Assembly: GCA_020849725.1 (NCBI GenBank) | Contig: JADLAZ010000285.1 | Span: forward strand, 1-31,182 | Source: Chloroflexota bacterium | GTDB lineage: Bacteria > Chloroflexota > Chloroflexia > Thermomicrobiales > JADLAZ01 | Direction of reading: 5' to 3' | Length of the DNA: 31,182 nt | In this document: positions 22,328 through 29,529 of the stretch, one piece after another | How positions within the stretch are numbered: position 1 is the stretch's first letter | Layout of the letters: every line of letters starts with the position of its first letter | Program-made: the position numbers and the translations under genes | Notes under the pieces: model-generated | What the model was told of the DNA's origin: nothing | The model's input: the letters and a program-made list of their open reading frames with translations, nothing else | The model's database searches: none

Positions 22328-24627
22328 TGGCCTGGCCCTGGCGGTTGCGCCAGCAGCGGCAGGCGACGGCGGCGCGGCTGGGGCTGAGCGGCCTGCTGCC
22401 AGTGCGCTCGCCGGCCGGTCGCACCTTCGGCGCCATCGCCGGCCGGCGCGGCCGGCTGGCGGCGGTGCTGGCGCTGGACGGGCGCCGGCTCTGGCTCGAC
22501 GAGCCGGCGGCGGTCGAATCGGCGCTGGCGGCTCTGGCTGTGGCGCTGGTCGGCCCGCCATCACAGGTGCTCCTGCGCCGGCGTGGCTTGGACCCGGGAC
22601 CGGCGGTGGCCGGCTGGTCGGCGCTGGCCGGCGCCAACCTGGCCGGCGCGGAGCCGCGAGCGACGATCGCGAGTGAGTACGCGCGGTCGCTGATCGACGA
22701 GCGGCTGACGGCTGGCCTGGCACGGGTCGACACGGCCCTCGTCGTCTCGGCGGCGAGTCCGGCCCTGCTCTGGCGACGAATCGAACCACTGACCCAGCGT
22801 CTGCCCGGTGGGGCGCGGGCGCTCGACCTGGCCGAGCTGGCCGCCTGGCTGCGGGAGTGGGCTGGGGCCGACGACCTGCCGGCGCTGGCCAGTCGCGACG
22901 AGCCAGCGCCGGCGTCGTGGCTGGCGCCGGCCCACCTGCATGTCACCGCCGACCGGCTGGTGCGGGCCGGCGGGCGCCCAGTGTCCCTGTGGCGGGTGGT
23001 CGACCTACCACCGCTGGTGGAGGTCGGCTGGGTACGCCACTTGCTGGCCGAGCCATCGCTCGCGCATGTCGACTGGGACCTGAGCCTGCACTGCTGGCCG
23101 CCGGACGACGCGGCCGCCGAGCGCCGCGCCACGGCCCGCGCGCTGCGGGCTACCGAAATGAGGTTGGCCCGAGCAGCCGCTCAGGGCCGCCCACTGGCTC
23201 GCGCCAGCCTGCGGGTTCTGCAGCGCGCCCACGCGGAGCTGGCGCAGCGGCTGGCGGCGCTGGACGCCGGCGGGCAGCATCTGCGCCACGTCGGGATGTG
23301 GGTGGCGGTGCATGGCGAGCCGGTAGCTGGGGCCGCGCTCGTCGCAGCCTTTGGCCGGTTAGGTATGCGCCTGGCGCCAGTGCGCGGCCGGCTGGCGGTC
23401 GAGCACGCCTGGCGCGCGATCGGTCCCCTAACGCAGCCGCCACCCGTCGATCGGCTACCGATGGTGCTAACCGCGGCCGAGGTGGCGCCGCTGGCCTGGT
23501 GGGCCGTCACGCCGGGCCAACCGGCGGCTGGCTGGCCGGCCACGCTGGTGACGCCGGAGCGTGCGCCCCTGCTGACCCCCGCGCTGCTCGCCGGCGACGA
23601 CCACCTGCTGACCACGGGTGCGGCAGCCGATGCGCGTGTAGCCCTGCAGAGCTGGGCGCTGGAGACAGCCTGGCGCGGGCAGCCGGTGCTGGCCCTGCAG
23701 GCCGGCGACGACTGGACGGCGCTGGCGAGCGCCACCGGCGGCCACGCGCTCTGGCTCGGTCCGGAGGGCGACCATGGGGTGGACCCGGTCGCTGCCGACG
23801 GCTGCCGAATGGACACACGCGCCGGCTGGCTGACGTGGCTTGAGGAAAGCGCCGTGGCGCTGAGTTGGCTGCTGCCCGGCAACATGCCGGGCCTGGGCGC
23901 CGATCTGCGTGCCGGGCTGGTGGAGACGGGTCAGGCGTTTCTCGACCGCGGCCAGCCGCCCAGCCTGGCGGCCGTGGTGGCTCAGTTGGAGAGCAGTGGC
24001 TATGAGACGGCCGCCGGAGCGCTGCGGCAGGCGCTCACCGGGCGCTGGCGCTGGCTGGCTAGTCCCCCACCAGACCTGGCGGCGACCGCGCCGCTGACGG
24101 CCATCGGTTGGGCCGGCGGCGATTCAGAATCGTATCCGGCCGTGCTGGCCTGGCTGGTCCGCCGGCTGCGCCGCACGCGCGCGCTGGACACGACAGCGTG
24201 GCGACGGCGACTGACCGTCGTCGTCGACGGTGGCGAAACGTTGCTGCACGACCCACGCGCGGCGGCAGCGCTGATCGACCTGATCCGGGCTGGCGGCGCG
24301 GAAGGGCTGCGCCTGTGGCTGGCGGCGGGGGCCAGCGCCGATCTGGTGCGTACCGAGACGGGGCGCGTGGTGCTAGCGCACGCCGGCACGCGGGCGGCCT
24401 TCGCCGAGCCAGCAGCCCGGCCACACGAACTGGTTGAGGCGCTGGGTTGGACGCCGGCGGCCGCGCGGCTCGTGCCGGCGCTGCCGCCCGGTGCGGCGCT
24501 GCTTCGCCGGCGCGACGAGGTGGCGCTGGCCCAGGTGATGACCGGGCCGCTGATCGCGGCAGCCGTGGCGCGCGGTCGCCGCCCGTTCGCACCGGCGGAC
24601 ACGGCGGTGGTCGGTGCAACGCAGTGA
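22327..24627 (+). CDS. VirB4/TraC-like protein lacking the Walker A motif
   Basis: A 766-residue soluble protein whose order of segments follows VirB4-type conjugation ATPases. The CagE/TrbE-like N-domain includes VSLWRVVDLPPLVEVGWVRHLL, a long helical stretch (~263-313) and HVGMWVAVHGEPVAGAALV (~321-339). The junction RLPMVLTAAEVAPLAWW (~376-392) stands where the VirB4 (Y/F)PF segment stands. The nucleotide-binding half follows. The P-loop position reads LLTTGAAADARV (GAAADARV, residues 431-438) instead of GxxxxGK(S/T), and Walker B reads TVVVDGGETLLHDP (630-643), with Gly for the expected Glu. If the family call is right, it cannot bind ATP normally. The domain call is by eye and needs a profile search. 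ATG 22327 is fixed by the TGATG overlap with the preceding gene; the open frame upstream is a shadow. Confidence 0.5.
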   Translation: MAWPWRLRQQRQATAARLGLSGLLPVRSPAGRTFGAIAGRRGRLAAVLALDGRRLWLDEPAAVESALAALAVALVGPPSQVLLRRRGLDPGPAVAGWSALAGANLAGAEPRATIASEYARSLIDERLTAGLARVDTALVVSAASPALLWRRIEPLTQRLPGGARALDLAELAAWLREWAGADDLPALASRDEPAPASWLAPAHLHVTADRLVRAGGRPVSLWRVVDLPPLVEVGWVRHLLAEPSLAHVDWDLSLHCWPPDDAAAERRATARALRATEMRLARAAAQGRPLARASLRVLQRAHAELAQRLAALDAGGQHLRHVGMWVAVHGEPVAGAALVAAFGRLGMRLAPVRGRLAVEHAWRAIGPLTQPPPVDRLPMVLTAAEVAPLAWWAVTPGQPAAGWPATLVTPERAPLLTPALLAGDDHLLTTGAAADARVALQSWALETAWRGQPVLALQAGDDWTALASATGGHALWLGPEGDHGVDPVAADGCRMDTRAGWLTWLEESAVALSWLLPGNMPGLGADLRAGLVETGQAFLDRGQPPSLAAVVAQLESSGYETAAGALRQALTGRWRWLASPPPDLAATAPLTAIGWAGGDSESYPAVLAWLVRRLRRTRALDTTAWRRRLTVVVDGGETLLHDPRAAAALIDLIRAGGAEGLRLWLAAGASADLVRTETGRVVLAHAGTRAAFAEPAARPHELVEALGWTPAAARLVPALPPGAALLRRRDEVALAQVMTGPLIAAAVARGRRPFAPADTAVVGATQ

Positions 24628-24646
24628 TGATGAAGGAGACAGAACA

Positions 24647-25405
24647 ATGACCTGGACTCGCGAAGCCATGCCGCTCGGTCGGCCCGGCACTGCCGGCTCG
24701 ATTGAGGAGGCCGAGGCGCTGTCGGAGGGTGCGCACACCGGTGCTGATGCCGGTGGTGGCGCCCGCAACGTGATCGCTCCGATTTTCGCTACCGGTGTGC
24801 TGGTGCTGGCGCTGGGCCTGATGGCCTGGGCGCCCTGGCGCGACAGCCGCTCCGCGCTCAGTGATTTCGGCGGCCGAGCCGAGGCGATCGCTCCGCCCCT
24901 GGCCGCAACGCGCGCGGTAGCCGTACCGGCCGCACCCGCAGCCGCCATTCCAACCAGCGCGGCTACGCCGTCCTCCCTGGCGCTCGGCCCGAGCGCCCGC
25001 CCGGTCGGCCTGCCGGTCAAGCGCAACGACTGGATCATCGTGCGCGACTACGTCGCCAATGGTGGGCCGGGACCGACCGGGGCCATCGATATCGGCGTCG
25101 TCGGCAACCGTGACGCGCTCGGGACACCGGTCTATGCCACCCACGACGGCACGGTCAAGGTGGTACGCAACACGCGCCTGCTCGGCAATCTGGTCGTCGT
25201 GCGGGCCGGTCAGTGGATCACCACCTACGGCTATCTGGACCAGGTGCCGGTCGCCGATGGGCAGGCCGTGCGTCGTGGCGACCAGATTGGCACGCTCGGA
25301 CGCAGCGGCCAGGCGCCCGGCCCGATGCTCAACTACCAGGTCTGGGAGCAGACCGGGACCGAGGAGCTCAATCGCAACCCGATGGAGTTTATCGCGCCGC
25401 GATAG
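24647..25405 (+). CDS. M23/LytM-like protein lacking its metal ligands
   Basis: A 252-residue protein, last in the cluster. A ~40-residue cytoplasmic N-terminus and one membrane helix (~43-63) precede an Ala/Pro linker and a C-terminal LytM/M23 fold: GAIDIGVVGN, TPVYATHDGTVKVV, GNLVVVRAG, GQAVRRGDQIGTLGRSG and MLNYQVWE. Active M23 enzymes need HxxxD and HxH zinc ligands. Here the first His is absent (GPTGAIDI), the AHL-like site reads YGYL, and the HLxY-type site reads GPMLNYQVWE. The Asp survives but the His residues do not, so a non-catalytic, EnvC/NlpD-like binding or activating role is likelier than peptidase activity. RBS AAGGAG lies 8 nt upstream of the ATG, and the gene is 19 nt after the VirB4-like gene. 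Confidence 0.75.
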   Translation: MTWTREAMPLGRPGTAGSIEEAEALSEGAHTGADAGGGARNVIAPIFATGVLVLALGLMAWAPWRDSRSALSDFGGRAEAIAPPLAATRAVAVPAAPAAAIPTSAATPSSLALGPSARPVGLPVKRNDWIIVRDYVANGGPGPTGAIDIGVVGNRDALGTPVYATHDGTVKVVRNTRLLGNLVVVRAGQWITTYGYLDQVPVADGQAVRRGDQIGTLGRSGQAPGPMLNYQVWEQTGTEELNRNPMEFIAPR

Positions 25406-25783
25406 GGGCTGAAGGCTGGGAAATGGCAACGGAGGTCTTCTTCTCCGGCACCCAGCACTCTCTCTGGTCGCCGGTGATGTTCCAGGCTGGCTGTGTCGCG
25501 AACATGGTGCACACGGCTTCGCTATGCCGCCCCTGAAAGGGCGGCTGCCTGCGCGGTGTCGGGGCGTCATGTCCGATGGATGAGTCTCATGAGTGAGAAT
25601 ACAGACGTGATAATCATCTATCAAGGATTGTGTAGAATTCGCTGCATGACCCGTGATTGACACTCACGAGGGGCGCTGCTATCGTCGCCAAGCCTTGCAT
25701 CTGGCGCCTTCAGGCGGCTCGTCGGTTCCTGCGGCGTCGCCCAGGGAGCGCCCCTGGCGCCCAACCCCACCAGGAGGGCGACG
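25406..25783. other. Intergenic region after the envelope cluster
   Basis: About 380 bp with no credible gene. It holds a hairpin at 25526-25545 and an AT-richer stretch at 25580-25640, containing TGTAGAAT at 25631-25638. This could include the promoter of the DUF4432 gene, but no convincing -35/-10 pair was found. Confidence 0.45.
25526..25545 (+). terminator. Hairpin, possible terminator of the cluster
   Basis: GCCGCCC-ctgaaa-GGGCGGC is a perfect 7-bp GC-rich stem about 120 bp after the M23-like gene. It lacks a T-run, so intrinsic termination is uncertain. Confidence 0.35.
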
Positions 25784-26863
25784 ATGGCACGACTGTACGG
25801 ACGCGACTGGACGCGCGCCGAATTGACCCGCCGCGTCGGCGACATGGACCAGATCGCCGGCGTCACCAGCTACGAGTACGCCGATGGCCCGGCGCGTGGC
25901 GTGCGCGCGTTGCTGTTTCGCACCGGCAGCGGCTTCCAGTTCGAGTTGCTCGTCGATCGCGGCATGGACATCGGCCTGGCCGAGTTCCGTGGACAGCCGC
26001 TGGCCTGGCGCTCGGCGACCGGCCCGATCGCGCCGGCCTTCTACGAAGCGGCCGGGCTGGGCTGGCTGCGCGGCTTTCACGGCGGGTTGCTGGCGACCTG
26101 CGGCCTGCGCAACACCGGCGCCGCCACTGATGACGAGGGTGAGCCGCACGGCCTGCACGGTCGCGCCAGCTACACGCCGGCCGCGCGCGTCGCCTACGGC
26201 GCCGACTGGGAGGGCGACGAGTACGTCCTCTGGTGCGAGGGGCAGTTGCGCGAGACACGCCTGTTCGGCGAGAACCTGCGCCTGACGCGGCGGATCAGCA
26301 CGCGCCTCGGCGCCGATACGCTGACGATCGAGGACCGGCTGGAGAACCTCGGCTTCGCGCCGGAGGGGTTCATGCTCCTCTACCACATCAACCCCGGCTG
26401 GCCGGTGGTCGACGCCGAGTCGCGGTTGCTGACCAGCGATGAGCGCGTCGAGGCCCGTGACGCGGTGGCCGAGGCCGGCCGGGCGAGCCTGGGCCGCTAT
26501 CAGCCGCCGACGCCCGGCTTCGCCGAGCAGGTCTACCGGCACCTTCCCCGCGCCCGGTCCGACGGCGGCGTGACGGTGGCGCTGGTCAACCGCGCCTTCG
26601 ACGGCGGGCGCGGCTGCGGCATCGTCATCCGCTTCAACCAGCGCGAGCTGCCCTGGCTGTGGCAGTGGAAGCAACTGGGCGAGGGCGCCTATGTCGTCGG
26701 GCTGGAGCCGAACAACGGCCACTGGCACGGCCGGGCGGCGGCCCGCGCCGAGGGCACGCTCCAGACCATCGCGCCGGGCGAGGCGCGCCGCTTCCGCGTC
26801 GAGATCGGCGCGCTGGCCGACGCGGCCGCCATCGCCGCCGTCGAACGTGAGATCGGCGAGTGA
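25784..26863 (+). CDS. DUF4432 aldose 1-epimerase-like protein
   Basis: A 359-residue protein of the galactose mutarotase-like beta-sandwich superfamily, DUF4432 branch. Recognised by FELLVDRGMDIGLAEFRGQPLAWRSATGP, the His-rich GGLLATCGLRNTG...EPHGLHGRASYTPA, MLLYHINPGWPVV (Tyr-His in the sugar pocket) and YVVGLEPNNGH near the C-terminus. Most of these proteins have no tested activity; relatives act on sugar anomers. GAGGGCGACG precedes the ATG. It may form a unit with the following DUF1330 gene 141 bp downstream, although a 7-bp tandem repeat lies between them. Confidence 0.85.
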   Translation: MARLYGRDWTRAELTRRVGDMDQIAGVTSYEYADGPARGVRALLFRTGSGFQFELLVDRGMDIGLAEFRGQPLAWRSATGPIAPAFYEAAGLGWLRGFHGGLLATCGLRNTGAATDDEGEPHGLHGRASYTPAARVAYGADWEGDEYVLWCEGQLRETRLFGENLRLTRRISTRLGADTLTIEDRLENLGFAPEGFMLLYHINPGWPVVDAESRLLTSDERVEARDAVAEAGRASLGRYQPPTPGFAEQVYRHLPRARSDGGVTVALVNRAFDGGRGCGIVIRFNQRELPWLWQWKQLGEGAYVVGLEPNNGHWHGRAAARAEGTLQTIAPGEARRFRVEIGALADAAAIAAVEREIGE

Positions 26864-26943
26864 ATCTCGATGCCGTGCCCCCTGCATGAGCCGGCTCCTG
26901 CTGCCCGACCGGCTGAAGCCTCGCTGCCAGGGGCACAAGGCCC

Positions 26944-26990
26944 ACTCATCACTCATCACTCATCACTCATCACTCATCACTCATCACTCG
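26944..26990. repeat. Six tandem copies of ACTCATC
   Basis: Positions 26944-26985 are six exact copies of the 7-mer ACTCATC, followed by a partial ACTCG. The array ends about 6 bp before the ribosome binding site (GTGGAGG) of the DUF1330 gene. Its composition is much poorer in G than anything around it. Confidence 0.95.
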
Positions 26991-27004
26991 CGTGTGGAGG
27001 GACC

Positions 27005-27292
27005 ATGGCCGGCTACGTGATCGCGGATGTCGAGGTGCTTGACCCGGTGGAGTATGAGACGTACCGGCAGCTAGTACCGGCGTCGCTGGCGGCCTATGGC
27101 GGGCGCTTCATCGTCCGTGGCGGCGCGACCGAGGTCATGGAGGGCGACTGGCGGCCGCGGCGGCTGGTGGTGCTGGAGTTCGACAGCGTCGAGCGAGCGC
27201 GTGCCTGGTACGAGTCGGAGGAGTACCGGGCGGCGCGGGCGATCCGGCAGCGGGCCTCGCGCAGCTCGATCGTCATCGTCGCCGGCGTGTAG
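27005..27292 (+). CDS. DUF1330 family protein
   Basis: A 95-residue protein of the dimeric alpha-beta barrel (ferredoxin-like) DUF1330 family. It has the full pattern: AGYVIADVEVLDPVEYETYRQLVPASLAAYGGRFIVRGG, then WRPRRLVVLEFDSVERARAWYESEEYRAARAIR, and a final RSSIVIVAGV strand. No catalytic function is established for the family. The ATG at 27005 follows TGTGGAGGG. The gene lies after the 7-mer array and directly before a broken metallophosphoesterase (2-nt gap). Confidence 0.9.
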   Translation: MAGYVIADVEVLDPVEYETYRQLVPASLAAYGGRFIVRGGATEVMEGDWRPRRLVVLEFDSVERARAWYESEEYRAARAIRQRASRSSIVIVAGV

Positions 27293-27294
27293 GG

Positions 27295-27444
27295 ATGGCG
27301 CCGGCGGAGCAGCGCGTCGTCACGCTTGGCCTGGTGTCGGACACGCACCTGCCCGACCGGCTGGCGACGCTGCCGGACGCCATCGCGGCGCTCGCCCCAC
27401 GCTGCCCGATGCCGCCAGACACACCACCACGGCATGCCGGTTAG
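27295..27444 (+). pseudogene. Truncated metallophosphoesterase (YfcE/MJ0936-type) N-terminus
   Basis: A 49-codon frame starting ATG 27295, two bases after the DUF1330 stop. Residues 8-34 (VVTLGLVSDTHLPDRLATLP onward) match the first strand and metal-binding SDTHxPD motif of the MJ0936/YfcE phosphodiesterases. About 34 residues in, the similarity stops, and a Pro-rich tail runs to a TAG at 27442-27444. The remaining ~120+ residues of the domain, with the GDx(n)H and HGH motifs, are missing. The last 4 bp overlap the convergent stop of the DUF4188-like gene (TTAG). I read this as a deletion or rearrangement scar rather than a working small gene. Confidence 0.65.
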
Positions 27445-27941
27445 TCGCGCGGCAGCGAGTCCTGGGCCTCGATGAAGCGCTGCTGGCGCTCTTTGGAGCG
27501 GCCTTCGCCGCCGTGGACGTGGGCGGTGCCGCAGAAGAGCGCCGGGCCGACTGGCTTGCAGCCAACCTCGTAGATCGCCTCGGCGGTGCGGGGCTGGTAG
27601 ATCTCGTGGTAGAAGCTGACGTCGGGGCCAGCATTGTCGAGCAGCCACTTCCACCAGCGCGAGTGCGGAATGGCGCGCGCCCAGCGCTCGATGTCGTCGT
27701 AGGAGCGCCAGTACTGCATCAGCACCGGCCCCTCGTCGGTCATCATCAGCCGATTGTGGAGCAGCAGCCCGTCGCTGGCCGCCTGCTCCAGCGCGGTGAA
27801 CAGCTCCGGCTGGATGTTGGCCTCGTCATAGCGGCGCTGCCCCTCGGATGTGTGGAATTGGACACCAAAGAGCGCCACGCACAGGCGCGGGTGCTCCCAG
27901 ACTTTCGCGATGTAGGCATGCTCGTAGGGCTTTTCAGACAC
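27441..27941 (-). CDS. DUF4188-like (putative monooxygenase) protein
   Basis: A 166-residue protein. GTG 27941 is chosen because CGGAGG lies six bases upstream. An in-frame ATG at 28043 would add a hydrophobic stretch but has no binding site. Features are CVALFGVQFHT (first beta-strand with VxFH), a helix with ALEQAASDGLL, and MMTDEGPVLMQYWRSYDDIERWARAIPHSRWWKWLLDN, then VSFYHEIYQPRTAEAIYEVG. The YWRSYDDIERWAR plus YHEIY...YE order fits DUF4188/antibiotic-biosynthesis-monooxygenase-like dimeric alpha-beta barrels, which may bind haem or quinol-like ligands. No activity can be named. It shares a 4-bp stop overlap with the truncated metallophosphoesterase. Confidence 0.7.
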   Translation of the reverse strand: MSEKPYEHAYIAKVWEHPRLCVALFGVQFHTSEGQRRYDEANIQPELFTALEQAASDGLLLHNRLMMTDEGPVLMQYWRSYDDIERWARAIPHSRWWKWLLDNAGPDVSFYHEIYQPRTAEAIYEVGCKPVGPALFCGTAHVHGGEGRSKERQQRFIEAQDSLPRD

Positions 27942-28103
27942 GGGCGACCTCCGGATGAAGCGAGCGACGACGCCAGCCCCGGCGGATCCTAGGGTGCCTC
28001 CGGCCTGAACCCAATATAGCGCGATCCTGAGCCGGCGCCACATCGTCAGGCGCTGATCATCGGTCGCCCTACGCCAGCTGGTTCGGGCTACTGATCGGTC
28101 GTG

Positions 28104-28112
28104 TGATACAAT
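28104..28112 (+). promoter_or_regulatory. Extended -10 promoter element for carA
   Basis: TG-A-TACAAT at 28104-28112, with only a poor -35 candidate (TTCGGG, 28082-28087). The start would fall near 28119, leaving a ~110-nt GC-rich leader before the ATG at 28232. The leader could hold an attenuator or pyrimidine-responsive structure, but I do not recognise a PyrR site. Confidence 0.5.
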
Positions 28113-28231
28113 CGCAGCCCGCGGGGGCGCGAGGGGCCGCGCCGCGCCCGGCCCCCGGCGCGCAACGCCCCACCCCGTCGCGGCGCGGCCCGACCACGTC
28201 CGGCGACGCACCCAGGCGGAGGCAGCGCGGC

Positions 28232-29386
28232 ATGGGCATCCTGGCACTGGAGGACGGCACCATCTGGCGCGGCCAGGGCTTCGGCGCGCCGATCGAGCGC
28301 GTCGGCGAGGTCGTCTTCTGCACCGCGATGACCGGCTACCAGGAGGTGCTGACCGACCCGTCGTACCGCGGCCAGATGGTCGTCATGACTGTCAGCCAGG
28401 TCGGCAACACCGGCATTAATCCCGAGGACGAGGAGTCCGACCGGCCGCAGGTGGAAGGCTTCATCGTCCGCCAGTTGACCGGCGTGACCTCGAACTGGCG
28501 CAGCCGCCGCTCGCTGGACGACTACTTGCGCGCATTCGATGTCCCTGGCCTGGCCGACATCAACACGCGCGCGCTGACGCTGCACCTGCGCACGTTTGGC
28601 GCGCTGCGCGGCGCGCTGTCGGCGCGACCCGACGCCGACGCCGGCACGCTGGTGGCCGCCGCCCGCGCCTGGCCGGGCCTGGAGGGACGCGACCTGGTGC
28701 GTGAGGCGACCTGCCCCGCCATCTACGCGTGGCGCGAGCCGACGCCGACGGCGTGGGCGTATGGGTCAGAGGTTCCTCACCCTCGCCCTCTCCCCGAGGG
28801 AGAGGGAATTGGCCGACCGCATGTGGTGGCGTATGACTTCGGCATCAAGCGCAACATGCTGCGCCGGCTGACGGCCTTTGGCTGCCGGGTGACGGTCGTG
28901 CCGGCGGCGACGCCGGCCGAGGCGGCGCTGGCGCTGCGGCCGGACGGCGTGCTGCTCTCCAATGGCCCCGGCGACCCGGCGGCGCTGCCCTACGCCGTCG
29001 CCGCGACGCGCGGTCTGCTCGACGCCGGCGTGCCGACACTCGGCATCTGCCTCGGCCACCAGTTGATCGGCCAGGCGCTGGGGGCGCGCACGTTCAAGCT
29101 CAAGTTCGGCCACCACGGCGGCAACCAGCCGGTCGGCGACGTCGTCACCGGCCGGGTGCGCATCACGTCGCAGAACCACAACTACGCCATTGACCCGGAT
29201 GGCCTGCCGGCCAACGTCCAAGTCACGCAGATGAACCTGAACGATCAGACCGTCGAGGGTCTGGTCGTGACCGATCGCCCGGTGTGGTCGGTCCAGTATC
29301 ATCCCGAGGCTGCCCCCGGTCCCCACGACGGCGACGACGTGCTGGTCGCCTTCGTCACCCATCTCCGTCGCGAACCACGGGGTTGA
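28232..29386 (+). CDS. carA: Carbamoyl-phosphate synthase small subunit (glutamine amidotransferase)
   Basis: A 384-residue protein (E. coli CarA is 382). It hydrolyses glutamine and passes ammonia to CarB for carbamoyl phosphate, feeding pyrimidine and arginine synthesis. The N-domain has [18 protein letters not shown] and [13 protein letters not shown]. The class I amidotransferase domain has [21 protein letters not shown], the nucleophile Cys in [24 protein letters not shown], and the His/Glu pair in [16 protein letters not shown] 28232 follows GGCGGAGG. The linker between the two domains (about residues 180-196) is repeat-derived ([11 protein letters not shown]). The stop codon TGA at 29384-29386 is the first triplet of repeat element B. 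carB follows after 143 bp. Confidence 0.97.
   Translation: MGILALEDGTIWRGQGFGAPIERVGEVVFCTAMTGYQEVLTDPSYRGQMVVMTVSQVGNTGINPEDEESDRPQVEGFIVRQLTGVTSNWRSRRSLDDYLRAFDVPGLADINTRALTLHLRTFGALRGALSARPDADAGTLVAAARAWPGLEGRDLVREATCPAIYAWREPTPTAWAYGSEVPHPRPLPEGEGIGRPHVVAYDFGIKRNMLRRLTAFGCRVTVVPAATPAEAALALRPDGVLLSNGPGDPAALPYAVAATRGLLDAGVPTLGICLGHQLIGQALGARTFKLKFGHHGGNQPVGDVVTGRVRITSQNHNYAIDPDGLPANVQVTQMNLNDQTVEGLVVTDRPVWSVQYHPEAAPGPHDGDDVLVAFVTHLRREPRG
28786..28806. repeat. Palindromic repeat inserted in frame within carA
   Basis: CCCTCTCCC-cga-GGGAGAGGG is a perfect 9-bp inverted repeat, flanked by CCTCACCCTCG and AATTGGCC. This resembles a dispersed REP-like palindrome common in many genomes, and it translates here as [11 protein letters not shown]. 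It falls in the variable linker between the CarA domains, where length changes are tolerated. Confidence 0.8.
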
Positions 29387-29508
29387 AACCGCGAATGGAC
29401 GCGAATGGACGCGAATAGGTCCGAAAAGAAGAAAGGTGCTGGCTTCGTCTAATTCCATGCCGGATATTCGTTCTCATTCGCGCTCATTCGTGTCTATTCG
29501 TGGTTTCA
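29384..29508. repeat. Intergenic inverted repeat element B (carA-carB gap)
   Basis: The left arm TGAAACCGCGAATGGACGCG (29384 onward, with three CGAAT units) is inverted-complementary to the right arm ending at 29508 (four CGAAT units, reading TGAAACCACGAATAGACACG on the minus strand). About 40-45 bp of each arm pair with mismatches around a short centre (~29424-29460). The element contains the carA stop codon and nearly fills the gap to the carB binding site. It shares the arm sequence with element A. Confidence 0.8.
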
Positions 29509-29529
29509 GGCTCAGGGTGAGGAGGCGTA

